From Aurantiochytrium sp. KH105 (lineage: Eukaryota; Sar; Bigyra; Thraustochytrida; Thraustochytriidae), in NCBI GenBank assembly GCA_003116975.1, contig BGKB01000004.1, positions 1-64,000 of the forward strand: a stretch of 64,000 nucleotides of DNA. The letters run 5' to 3'. Under the pieces are notes generated by a model. The model ran no database searches. It was not told where the DNA came from and worked only from the letters and a program-made list of their open reading frames with translations. Below are positions 21,691-30,997 of the stretch, piece by piece. The stretch's first letter is position 1. The number at the start of each line of letters is the position of its first letter. The position numbers were made by a program, and so were the translations under genes.

Positions 21691-22684
21691 CAACAGCCAG
21701 CAGCGGCCGCAGCAGCAGCCACTGCCAGCAGCAAGAGCAGCATCGCAGTCGGCCCGGCGCGCCCGGCTTCGCGCCTTCGTTCGTGCGAGGCTGTGTGCGG
21801 CCCGAACGGCGGCGGCCGAACGATGGAACGACGGGTTCACACGAAGGACGCGCACGATGGACCCATGCAGCGACGACGGCAGACTCGATCCCGCGGAAAC
21901 AAACCAACTTGCAGCACAGATCGCACCAGTGGCAGCTGCAGCTGCAGCTCGACCTGCCTTCTACACTGCGCGCGGGGTGCATGCGACAGGTGTCGACTGC
22001 GGCTGCAGCCCCAAGACGAGGCCGCGAAGCCAAAAATTGCCGCAGGCAGGCCGGCCGAGGCGTCCATGCAACTATCTCCTCTCCACTGCCGCCGCCCAAG
22101 ATACGAAGCGTGGCGCGGGGCAGATGCACGCACGCTGCCATGTTGCCAAGGCTGCGGTAAGTTCGTCCCTCCGTCTACTATCCGTCAATTCATCGACGTC
22201 TTCCATGGCCGGCCATCGAACGAACGCCGCGAGAGAGACCGCGAAGAAGGCCAGGGTCTCGCGCCCGAGACCGCGCGCGAGGCCGGGGAGACCGAGCGGA
22301 CAGAGAGGCGGGTTGACCTCGCTTGGCTCGACCCTGCGCTCGTTGCAGTGGTCGCTGTCGCGGTTCGGAGAGGGCGGGAAAGAAAGGAAAGACTGACAGA
22401 CTGAGAAAATAAGGGAAAGAAGAGGGTGGCATACGTCGCTGGAGCCGCCGGACCAGATCGTGGCTCTGCAGGGACATATGCGCGGCGTCTCTCCTCCCCT
22501 GCCCGCCGCGTCACACGCGTGCGCAGGTCTTACCCGGGACCACTGCCGGGGCGCGGGGGCAGACGCGGCGTTTCCGCCTCGGCCGGTTGCGAAGATCGAA
22601 CGAAGCTGCCGCCGCTGCACCGGCCGGCCGCCAGACAGAAGATACGAGGCGAGGCGCGGCCCGCCACGGCGCGAGTAGCGAGCA

Positions 22685-22712
22685 AGCTAGCTAGCTAGCT
22701 AGCTAGCTAGCT
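22685..22712. repeat. (AGCT)n microsatellite
   Basis: Seven palindromic AGCT units in a row. The unit is its own reverse complement, so the tract can fold back on itself. Confidence 0.9.
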
Positions 22713-22985
22713 GGCACGTTGCAGCTGCGACCGACGCCCGTGCGGGCCGCCGCAGTGGACGCAAACACACGCAGCCCGGCTGTTGCGTGCCGCGGCGCGA
22801 GACGGCGCCTTGCCGCCGGCGAATCCGGGAAGTGGCGGCGGCGCAGCTCTCCTTTCTGGTTCTTGCTTTCCAGGCCATCTTTTTTCTTTCCTTCTTTCAT
22901 TCTTTCTTTGTATTTTCATTCTTTCTTTTGCTCATTCTTGCGCCACCGTCATCCACCATGGCCATTCCTTTCTTGGTGCTCGTCA

Positions 22986-23022
22986 CAGGCCCGGCCAGGC
23001 CCGGCCAGGCCAGGCCAGGCCT
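22986..23022. repeat. GGCCCGGCCA / GGCCA tandem repeat
   Basis: Short degenerate tandem array of GGCCCGGCCA and GGCCA units. Confidence 0.7.
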
Positions 23023-24082
23023 GCCTCCGCGCCCTCTGTCACGGCGAGCCTCGACTCCTCGCTCCGTCTGTGCGGGACCTCCGCTGTCACCGCCAGCCTG
23101 CAGTGGGCGCCGTGTCGATTCCTCGCCCACGGCAGGCAGGCAGGCACACGGGCAGGCAGGCAACCGTGAGCGCAGCTTGCTTGCCTTATCAGTGCAGACG
23201 AGATGAGCGCCGCGCATCACTCACGATCTCTGGAAGTGGCTGTGGCAGCTGCAGAGCGGAGCGGAATAGCGTCGCCGCTGCCGCATAAAAGGATACCCCA
23301 CACACAGCGCATTACTCCGTCGTTCGTTACCTCGGGTTAGCTTCCCTTCTTCAACAGCGACTGACAGGACCAGCCAGCCACGCCGCTCCTTGCCTCGCCC
23401 TACAGCTCCGCTCTTCCTAACCCAACCTGCCTGCCTCTAGCCTCCGCCCCCGCCTCCGCCTCTCCGCTCCGCGCGAAAGAATCCCGGCCGCGCCTCGGAG
23501 CCTCGCGCCCTCGCACGCGTGCGCGGCTCCGAGGCCTCCCTCCCTCCCTCCCTCCCTCGCCTCGCCGCCGGGCCGAGGCTCCGTCCGCGTCGCGCCTTGC
23601 CGAGTGAAGTATCCGCACGCAGGAAACTCCCTGTTTCTGCCTGCCTCGCTGCGCGTCCCGGCCGCGCGCCGCAGCCGCATGCTGCAGCTGATGCCCGCAT
23701 GCATGCTTGCTTGCACGTATGTACGTATGTACGCCCTGTAATGCTCGCGCCGAGTCGGCGACGAACGGCCGCGAGGCAGGCAGGGAGCCCGCGGCCACTC
23801 GGCCCACCGGGGCTGCCCTGCCCTGCTTCGCTTTGCTTTGCTTTATGGGCGGCGACGCAGACCGAGTAGGCCTAGCAGTGGCGGCAGGAGCAGGACCGGG
23901 AGAAAGGGAGCGAGAGAGAGAAACAGGGACGCCGCGCAGGCCCTTTAGCTCGCCTGGCCTGGCCTTGCGTGCTTGCGCGGTGCGTATTCGTTCATTTCCT
24001 GTTTTCATTCTTTTTCTTTTCTTTCCGTCATCTCCGTTTCAGCCTCCGTGCCGCTCTCGCCTCCTTCCTTTCTCTTACCTTA

Positions 24083-24124
24083 CCTTTCCTTTCCTTTCCT
24101 TTCCTTTCATTTCCTTTCCTTCCA
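24083..24124. repeat. (CTTTC)n microsatellite
   Basis: Pentanucleotide pyrimidine tract of about eight units with one interruption. Confidence 0.85.
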
Positions 24125-24424
24125 TCTTTTTTTTTTTTTCTCCCGCGGGCGAGCAGACAAGCACGCACGAAAAGCTAGCTCAAGAGGCAGGCCTGGCTGG
24201 GCGGCGCGGGTGCCGGCCGCGCTTCGCGCCACCCACCGCCGGTCCTCTTGCCCTCCCACCCGTGCAGACAGCCCGGCCTGCCAGCCACGCAGGCCCAGAC
24301 GCAGACGCTCACGACTCGCACGCACGCAGGCCCTGCTCCACCGTGAGTGCGTGAGTGAGATGAAATGAAATGGAATGAAATGCTCACCTCCACGCCCTTT
24401 TCCTCCCCTTCTTCTCCTCTCCCC

Positions 24425-24426
24425 TT

Positions 24427-24456
<30 letters not shown>
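24425..24456. repeat. (TTTC)n microsatellite
   Basis: About eight TTTC units. It is complementary in inverted orientation to the (GAAA)n tract at 24,577-24,636. Confidence 0.85.
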
Positions 24457-24458
<2 letters not shown>

Positions 24459-24576
24459 TTACGTTCTTTCTGCCTCCTCCCTCCTTGCATCTAACCATAA
24501 CTACTCAACTAACTAACTCCGCGAGGGCGACGCGACACCTCCCACCTTTCCTCTTTCCCCCGGTCCTGCTTGTTGG

Positions 24577-24601
24577 AGAAAGAAAGAAAAAGAAAGAAAG
24601 C

Positions 24602-24636
<35 letters not shown>
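24577..24636. repeat. (GAAA)n microsatellite
   Basis: About fourteen GAAA units with minor interruptions, about 120 bp from the inverted complementary (TTTC)n tract. Confidence 0.85.
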
Positions 24637-24878
24637 GCAGGAAAGCAGGAGCGGCAGGCAGGCAGACTCGGACCCGCCCCGCCGCGCCGCGCTGCGCTGG
24701 TGGCGCTGGTGGCGCTAGCCGGAGGCGCTGCAGACGCACCGCGCGCGCAGGCAGGCACGCAGGCAGGCACGCAGGCAGCAGGGCGCGCGCAGGCAGCGAG
24801 CCGCGCAGGCGGACGGACGGGCAGGCAGCCCGCCGCTCTGCCGCGCGCGCGGGATTGGATTGGATTTGAAAAACCTGG

Positions 24879-27215
24879 ATGGCGTGGCCCGTCACACCCT
24901 CGTCCTCCTCGACCTCGTGCTCGTGCTCCTCCTCCTCGCCCTCGACGCAGAGCGCCGCGGACCAGGCGCAGCAGCAGCAGCAGACCCGGGAGCCCGCGCG
25001 GCGCGCTCAGAGCGCCGCCGCCGCAGCAGCGGCAGCAGCAGCAGCAGCAGCAGCAGTAGCAGGCGCCGCGCAGACAGACATGCCCGCGCCCGCGAGCTGG
25101 TCCTGGCGCGGGGCAAGTCGGCCTGACGCAGCGGCGGTCGCCGAGGAGGCCACCGCGCGCGCGGCCGCGCTCGTCGCCGCCGCCGCCGCGCGCTTCGACT
25201 CACGCTCGCCAGAGACGTCCTCGCCCAACTCGGCCGCGGCCGCAGCCGCTGCAGCAGCAGCTGCCGCCGCCGCCGAACTCGACGGACCGAGACGCAGTGG
25301 CCACGGACGCCGAAATGCAAGGCTACAGCAGGACAATCACCACCACCACCCAGACGGAGTAGACGTCGACGCTGCCGCCGCAGCAGCAGCCGCTCTCGCC
25401 ATGCCCTCGCCCTCCGAAATCAGCAAGTTTCACAGGGACCTCATGGTTGACCAAATCTCCGCCTTCTTGCGCAAGTCAAGACCAAACGCACCCCCCAACA
25501 TCGTGCGCCAAATCCCCGCCCTCGCCAGACGCATCGAGGCCACCCTCTTTCAAAGCGCAACCTCCGCCGAGGAGTACACCAACAAATTCACCCTCGAGAC
25601 GCGCATGAAGTCCATCGCGCTTTCCTCCGTCAGTCTCCGCAGCAAGCGCCAGCGCCAAACTCCGCGCAACTCCAGCTGCGACCTCGTCAAGCTTCACAAC
25701 ACCCACCTTAAACGCGCCATGATCCAGCGCAGAGACTCGGCCGCCTCCGACGTCGCCGACAACGATCGCGGCTCGCGCTTTGTCGCTTGCGTTGCAATAA
25801 ACGGCGGGGACCGCGAAATTGCCTTTAATTTCTCCAAGGCCGAGGAACCCCATCTTGCGCGCCCAGAGGCTCCGCAGGCATCCTCGCTTCGACCAGAAAT
25901 GCCCCAAGAGCAAAATCCACACACGCTTCGCCGTCGGCATGAAAGGGATCTCGAAGTCGAGGCGGACCATGTTTCCGACGCAGAAGAGATGCACGAGCTC
26001 TCCTCTGCGTACTCTTCCGACGACGAAGACGACGACGACGACGACGGCATTGAAGACGACGATGACGACATCGAAGACGACGAAGACAACGGTCTCTTCG
26101 TCGCCAGTATTGGTGGGTCCACCGAGACCTTTTCCCACCCCGAAAGGCAGCCTGTATCTACCGCATCATTGACAACAGCAGCGAGCGAACTCGAGAATAG
26201 GAATCACCACGACGCGTCCCGGGCTCGCGCGCGCGGAGAACAAATGAACCAACAAGAGAACCTCGCAAGGATACACAGCCTCTTGGCCTCGCTCGTGCGC
26301 ACCCCGCGCTCCCAGCAACAAACCATCCAGACCACCATTCTCGAGCTTCAGCATCGCGTTGTCAACGCTGGTCCCTCTCGTGTGCCGCGTCGCAAGCTCA
26401 CAGAAGCGCTCGCGCACGCCATGGTGGAAATGATGGCGCGCATGGACGCCTCCGTAGACGGAGGCGAGGGCGACGATCCCTTTGGAATCTCTGATCTCCT
26501 AGAGGATGACTCCTCCTCGAGCAGTGCAAATATGCCATCTGCGATTTGGCTACCCGAAATTCGCGACGGCGAGATCGAGGACGACCAAGCCTCGCGTCTT
26601 CACGCCGTCTCGCACCTGCTCAACTTTGCCGCCGAGCACTGCGCCTCTGCGCCTGTAGACACAGATCTCCTCGGCATTGTCCTCCGCCTGCTCGATCACA
26701 TGGCCGGCGACAACCTCTTGCCGGCTGACAAGGTCGTGCTGAGCCGGAGTGTCGACCGCTTCGTCGAAGCCGACCCTGCCTCTGCCGCTCCCTTTGTAGT
26801 GGGCCGCCTCCTCAAGCGCTGGCCCTACCAGAATAGCGAGCTTCAGGTCGCTTCCATCGCTCAGCTCGAGGCTGTGTTTCGCGTCTCGAATGATGCCATT
26901 GTTCTTGATCTTATCGTTCCCGTCCTCCGACGCGTCGCCCGCTGTATATCTCATGACAACTGGCATGTCTCAAACGCAGCCATGACGTTTGCCGAAAAGC
27001 TGCTAAACTTTGCCACTTCGGTCGAGCCCATGCCCGAGGTCCTTCTCACCGCGCTCAAGGACCTTGCTGCAGACGCAAAGACCGCGTCCACGAAACATTG
27101 GCACGCCGAAGTCCGCGCGCGCGCGACCAGCCTCGCTTTCACTATTTACGCGGCGCTTGACAATGACGCTTCTAGCGCCAGCGTCAGCCTGAACGCCTCT
27201 CCTGCAGCTTCTTAG
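24879..27215 (+). CDS. KIX-domain / B56-like (PP2A B') fusion protein
   Basis: 778 aa from the first in-frame ATG; a second candidate ATG at 25,400 (MPSPSEISKFHRDL) starts just before the first domain. The first 170 residues are Ser/Ala-rich with poly-Ala runs. Residues about 178-245 look like a KIX domain of the MED15/CBP-p300 kind: DLMVDQISAFLRKS, RRIEATLFQSATSAEEYTN. An acidic linker (about 378-408) follows. The last 170 residues (about 604-770) match the C-terminal HEAT-like half of PP2A B56/B' subunits: LLKRWPYQNSELQVASIAQL, then VLRRVARCISHDNWHVSNAA (compare B56 [20 protein letters not shown]), then KHWHAEVRARATSLAFTIYA. KIX domains bind transcription activators; B56 subunits direct PP2A to substrates. 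The join suggests a phosphatase adaptor at transcription complexes, but binding to the PP2A core is not shown. Confidence 0.72.
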   Translation: MAWPVTPSSSSTSCSCSSSSPSTQSAADQAQQQQQTREPARRAQSAAAAAAAAAAAAAAVAGAAQTDMPAPASWSWRGASRPDAAAVAEEATARAAALVAAAAARFDSRSPETSSPNSAAAAAAAAAAAAAAELDGPRRSGHGRRNARLQQDNHHHHPDGVDVDAAAAAAAALAMPSPSEISKFHRDLMVDQISAFLRKSRPNAPPNIVRQIPALARRIEATLFQSATSAEEYTNKFTLETRMKSIALSSVSLRSKRQRQTPRNSSCDLVKLHNTHLKRAMIQRRDSAASDVADNDRGSRFVACVAINGGDREIAFNFSKAEEPHLARPEAPQASSLRPEMPQEQNPHTLRRRHERDLEVEADHVSDAEEMHELSSAYSSDDEDDDDDDGIEDDDDDIEDDEDNGLFVASIGGSTETFSHPERQPVSTASLTTAASELENRNHHDASRARARGEQMNQQENLARIHSLLASLVRTPRSQQQTIQTTILELQHRVVNAGPSRVPRRKLTEALAHAMVEMMARMDASVDGGEGDDPFGISDLLEDDSSSSSANMPSAIWLPEIRDGEIEDDQASRLHAVSHLLNFAAEHCASAPVDTDLLGIVLRLLDHMAGDNLLPADKVVLSRSVDRFVEADPASAAPFVVGRLLKRWPYQNSELQVASIAQLEAVFRVSNDAIVLDLIVPVLRRVARCISHDNWHVSNAAMTFAEKLLNFATSVEPMPEVLLTALKDLAADAKTASTKHWHAEVRARATSLAFTIYAALDNDASSASVSLNASPAAS

Positions 27216-27263
27216 CTAGCTAGCCTTTATTTGACTGACTGACAAGTGTACGAATACCAAAGA

Positions 27264-27300
27264 AAACAAAACAAGTCCCAGTTTCTATTTTAGCCTTTTA
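27264..27300. repeat. first copy of AT-rich direct repeat
   Basis: Starts AAACAAAACAAGTCCCA and continues TTTCTATTTTA. The second copy starts at 27,466 and differs at two or three positions. Confidence 0.8.
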
Positions 27301-27465
27301 TTTTTTGTTTTCGCCTCGGCAGTGCATCGTCGAGTACATCGCCTACATTCGAACAATAATTTCTATTGCGTCCGAGTACTTTCTCCTTTTCTTGAAAGAT
27401 CTTTCTTTAGCGTCAAAAAGATGATTCTCCGTCTTGGTCGTCAGAGAGTACCAAATGCCAAATCT

Positions 27466-27501
27466 AAACAAAACAAGTCCCAATTTCTATTTTAACTTTT
27501 A
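27466..27501. repeat. second copy of AT-rich direct repeat
   Basis: Same orientation as the copy at 27,264, about 202 bp downstream. Confidence 0.8.
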
Positions 27502-27636
27502 AGCTTCCACACGTTACTCGAAACTGTGTCGTCTGTCGTACAAACATCGATCGTCGAGCGCTCAGCGTGGGCGATTCAAATTTCCGACCAAGATTCTATC
27601 TCCTCCCTTCGAGAATGAATGCAGGTTTCCTTCACT

Positions 27637-28384
27637 TCAGTTGTTCGCGCGCGCCTGCTTCGTGCGCTTGTTGCGCGCCTGCTGCTGCCGGCCCTTTGTG
27701 TGCTCGGCGAGCTTTTCGCGCGCTTGGGGCCCGTTTACGCCCTTCTTCGCAGAGCCTGTCTGCTGCTGCTGCTTCTTTGCCTGCTGCTTCTGTGGCGTCT
27801 TGGCGTTGTTGTTGTTGTTGTTCTTAGGAGCTGCCGCCTTGGCGTTCTTGGCATTCTTATTGTTGTTGTTGTTGTTATTGTTCTTGGTGGCAGCTGCCTT
27901 GACATTCTTGTTGTCATTGTTGGCCTTTGGTGCCGCCTTTGGTGCCGCTGCCTTACCCTTGCCCTTGCCCTGATTGTTGTTGTTGTTGTTGTTCGTCTTG
28001 GGCGTCGCCGTCGCTGCCTTTGCCGCCCCCTTATTGTTCTTGGGCGTCGCGGCCGCCTTCGCCTTGTTGTTGTTGCTCTTAGCGAGGGGCGCCTTCTTCG
28101 GGGTCGCTGCCGCAGTGGCCGCCTTGGCGTTGTTCTTGTTCTTGGAACCGGCCGTCTTGGCGTTGTTCTTGTTGTTGTTGTTCTTGGGGGCCGCCTTCTT
28201 GGGCGTCGGAGCTGCCTTGGCGTCCTTCTTGGGCGTGATCTTTTGCTTCTTCTTCGCCGATCCTTGCTGCTGCTGCTGCTGCTGCTGCTGAGGCTGCTGC
28301 TGCTTGGCGCCGGGAGCAGCGCGCTTCGTGCCCCTGCCGGCCTTGGGCTCCGCGTTCTCCTTACCGCCCTTCTTCTTCTTCTCC

Positions 28385-28420
<36 letters not shown>

Positions 28421-28578
28421 ATCTTCTTGTCCGCCTGCGCCTTCTTCTTCTCCTGCGCGGCCTGCGCAGCCGCTTGCGCCGCCAGCCTCTTCAGCTGCTT
28501 CGCGTCCTCCTCGCGCGCGCGGTTCTTCTCGATGATGTTATCCAGGCTCATGCCCAGCTTCTCCGCGACGGTCGCCAT
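27637..28578 (-). CDS. basic low-complexity protein with UAP56-binding motif, possible mRNA export adaptor
   Basis: 313 aa from the ATG at 28578. The only sharp motif is near the N-terminus: LGMSLDNIIEKNRAREED (about 8-25), which matches the UAP56-binding motif (MSLDDIIKxNR) that docks ALYREF, UIF and similar adaptors on the DEAD-box helicase UAP56/Sub2. The rest is Lys, Ala, Asn and Gln: poly-Gln runs (about 55-70 and 95-110), then TPKK/APKN-type basic units separated by Asn runs, and a basic C-terminus. Such a disordered basic tail could bind RNA. No RRM is present, so it is not ALYREF itself. Nuclear location is likely from the Lys-rich KKKK segments. The alternative is a histone-like or nucleolar basic protein with a chance motif. 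Confidence 0.62.
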
Positions 28579-29471
28579 CCTGCCCGCCTGCCTTCCGCCC
28601 GGCCTCCTCGCTTCGCTCGCTCGCTCGCTCGCGCGCGCGCCGCTGCCCCGCTCCGCTCGGCTCCGCGCGCTTCTGCTCGGCTCGTTTCCGCTCTGCGCGC
28701 GCCGCTCCTGCAGATTCTGCTCTGCGCGGGCGGGCTCGACGCGGGCGGGCTCGCTCTGCCTTCATCATTCACGCATAGGAGGACTCGCACCAGGCAGGCT
28801 GGCAGCCGAGGAGAGACGGCCCGGCGCACTGGCGAGGGGCGGCCGCAAGTGGGCTATCGCCGCATTCTGCACTTGCGCGAGCCCAACGTCCGGCGCGTGC
28901 CCTGTCCCCGAGTCCCGACCCGCCTTAACCCCCCTTGTCCGCGCGCAGGCGGAACGCGGGGCGGTAAGGCGGGACGCGAAAAGGGCCTTCCGCCGCCAAC
29001 GGTCGTGGCGGGTCCGCCGCTGTGGGGAGAGAGAAATTTGCAACAACCGACCGTGGCGTGTCGGGCTGACTTGGGTTGCGGAGTGCCGGGATAGACCGTT
29101 TGATAGACCGCCCCGGCCAACGGATATCCATCCTTTGAAGCTGCCATGGGCGAGCGAGGCAGCACTTGCAGGCAGGCAGGCAGGGCAGGCAAGGCGAGCA
29201 AACAAACGTCAGGCTTTGGGCGCGCGGCTGATCTCGACGCTCGTCGAGGCGCTCCGTCTCGAGGACGAAGCGTAAGCACGTCGCTTGCGCAAGGAGGGAC
29301 ATTTATACATAAATCTCCAAAGACACACGCCACCGCATTGGTCTTTTATCGTCCAAGTGGGGAAAACAACAATCGTCAGCTCGACACGTATCGCACTTTG
29401 ATCCTTTTAGGAGTTCTTCTTCTTCTTCTCCATTTCCTTCGGTCCTTGAGACCTGCATTGTGACGAATAGA
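28579..29471. promoter_or_regulatory. divergent promoter region between UAP56-motif gene and UFD1
   Basis: Both flanking genes start here in opposite directions, so the 0.9 kb must contain both promoters. It is very GC-rich near 28,600-28,800 with a CGCT-type run (28,609-28,635) and becomes AT-richer close to the UFD1 start. Open frames on both strands lack domains. Confidence 0.5.
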
Positions 29472-30968
29472 ATGAGCCGCCTGTATCCCGGATGGGGATC
29501 GGGAAAAAACGGCAAGCTCGAAGAGACCCTGGCCGTCTTTCCCGTGGCCACGCTCGATCGCGCAGACCTCGAGGCAGGCGACAAGGTTATTTTGCCTCAA
29601 AGCATGTTCCGAACCGTCTCGAGACTTCGACTGCCCTTTCCGCTCACCTTTGAAGTGACAAACCCAAGGATTGCAAAACTTGCAGCCAACGCCGCGACCA
29701 ACGCTCGGCCAGGTCGACAGCGCGCCCCAATAAATTCTGCCCCAACCAAAAAAACTGGACCTAATGGAGCTCCCGCACAGCCGAAACTTGTCAAAGGCGT
29801 CAGAAAAACACCTCCCACCGTCCCAAAGCAGTTCTGCGGCGTCATGGAATTCTCTGGCCCCGAAGGCAAAGCCTTTATTCCACATTGGATGATGCGCAAC
29901 TTGCGCCTCAAAGAATCCCAAAAGGCAACCTTCCGAACTGTACCCAAAGACTCGCTCCCGCGTGGCACGCTCTGCCGACTCCAGCCGCACACCACGGCCT
30001 TCATCGATCTTGCTGCCAGCATGGATCTTCGCGAGCTCCTGGAGCACGCCTTTCGGAACTATTCGGTCCTCAGCACTGGCGAAACGCTGGTTGTGAACGT
30101 GGCCGGTGAGAACTTCAAGATCAACGTCGTCGAAACGCAACCGGAACCGGCAATCTCGCTCTACGGCAACCTCGACCTTGAGGTCGACTTCGCCCCGCCG
30201 CTTGACCAGCCCGACGTCGGGAAAATGCGACCGTCCTCTCGCGAGAGGGCTAATCCGGCCGATACCAGTACATCCGACGCCAACATGGACGTGGATGCAC
30301 AGCTCGCCAGCCTCGCGCAGCAGGCGCTCGCCACTGTATCCAATGCTGCGCTCTCCTCCCTGGCGGCAGGGACTGCTGCTGGATCCGGAACCAATAATCA
30401 GGTATCTTCTCCTGCGGAGAACGGTGCTCCCAAAGCCCACGTCTGGGGCGCCGGACGCTCCATCAATGGAGCCTCCACGACCGTGACTCCAGAAACCGCA
30501 GCGCCACAAACCACCACAGAGACCGCTTTCGCACCACAACCCCGGGCACGTCGTCGCAAACCTTCACGCTTTGCGCAGAGGACAGCAGGCTCCTCCTTTG
30601 TCGGACAAGCGTCTACCGTGGACGCCGCCGATGCCGAGTCCGCACGAGACCAAGACGAAGCGCAAACCACCGCAACACAGCAATTCACGCCTTTCACAGG
30701 TCCAGGCCGACGGCTTGTTTCCGCCGGTCAAGATCCTGCCATTGGCGACGAAAGCAATGCCAATGGCGCCACGGACGCGGAAACGCGGCCGAAACCAACG
30801 CGCGAGTCCCTTCGAGAGAGGCGCATGCGATTCCTCGAGAACCTTGAAACACAGGCAAACCGTGCCAAAACCCCCGAAGGCGAGGCAGACGACGCCGCTG
30901 CGAATTCCATCGCCGTGGGATCGAGTCTCAATGCTATCCGTAAGCAAAAGACGGGCGCTCAAGAATAA
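29472..30968 (+). CDS. UFD1: ubiquitin fusion degradation protein 1 (UFD1)
   Basis: 498 aa; with NPL4 it forms the cofactor that brings ubiquitinated substrates to the AAA-ATPase p97/Cdc48 for unfolding. Family blocks are in order: GDKVILPQSMF, LPFPLTFEVTN, CGVMEFSGPEGKAFIPHWMM, LLEHAFRNYSVLSTGETL, INVVETQPE and LEVDFAPPL. A p97-binding SHP motif, FTGPGRRLV, lies at about 408. The ATG at 29472 begins MSRLYPGWGSG. Two oddities: a basic, Pro-rich insertion of about 50 residues (about 65-117) splits the N-terminal double-psi barrel after FEVTN, and the linker to the SHP motif is long, so the protein exceeds the usual 300-360 aa. Its stop is only 29 bp from the stop of the convergent Gln-rich gene. 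Confidence 0.93.
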   Translation: MSRLYPGWGSGKNGKLEETLAVFPVATLDRADLEAGDKVILPQSMFRTVSRLRLPFPLTFEVTNPRIAKLAANAATNARPGRQRAPINSAPTKKTGPNGAPAQPKLVKGVRKTPPTVPKQFCGVMEFSGPEGKAFIPHWMMRNLRLKESQKATFRTVPKDSLPRGTLCRLQPHTTAFIDLAASMDLRELLEHAFRNYSVLSTGETLVVNVAGENFKINVVETQPEPAISLYGNLDLEVDFAPPLDQPDVGKMRPSSRERANPADTSTSDANMDVDAQLASLAQQALATVSNAALSSLAAGTAAGSGTNNQVSSPAENGAPKAHVWGAGRSINGASTTVTPETAAPQTTTETAFAPQPRARRRKPSRFAQRTAGSSFVGQASTVDAADAESARDQDEAQTTATQQFTPFTGPGRRLVSAGQDPAIGDESNANGATDAETRPKPTRESLRERRMRFLENLETQANRAKTPEGEADDAAANSIAVGSSLNAIRKQKTGAQE

Positions 30969-30997
30969 AAGTGTCGATCCCAAACGGCTCTCCTCCT

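Larger units (their letters stand above)
19262..24878. other. 5.6-kb gene-poor region rich in simple repeats
   Basis: No frame here has a recognisable domain or normal composition. From 19,730 to 19,860 the plus strand is T-rich. Between 21,500 and 24,878 the region is a mosaic of GC-rich sequence and microsatellites: (CTG)n, (CTTT)n, (AGCT)n, (CCTC)n, (CTTTC)n, (TTTC)n, (GAAA)n and GGCA/CAGG units. Open frames at 21,299-22,396 and on the opposite strand consist of repeat-encoded Phe/Leu/Ser or Lys/Glu. It may hold the promoter and long leader of the KIX/B56-like gene or non-coding transcripts. Confidence 0.6.
27216..27636. other. intergenic region between convergent genes, with a duplicated 36-bp motif
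   Basis: Shared 3' flank of the KIX/B56-like gene and the UAP56-binding-motif gene. It contains two direct copies of a 36-bp AT-rich motif (starting AAACAAAACAAGTCCCA) at 27,264 and 27,466. They may mark transcript 3' ends; no gene seen. Confidence 0.6.

Noticed and set aside
21299-22396. 365-aa plus-strand open frame in the gene-poor region
   Set aside because: Composition follows microsatellites (Phe/Leu/Ser) and GC-rich filler; no domain and no supporting context.
27619-29094. 491-aa plus-strand open frame
   Set aside because: It is the complement of the Lys/Asn/Gln-rich gene; the Leu/Val/Arg runs are mirror images of that low complexity.
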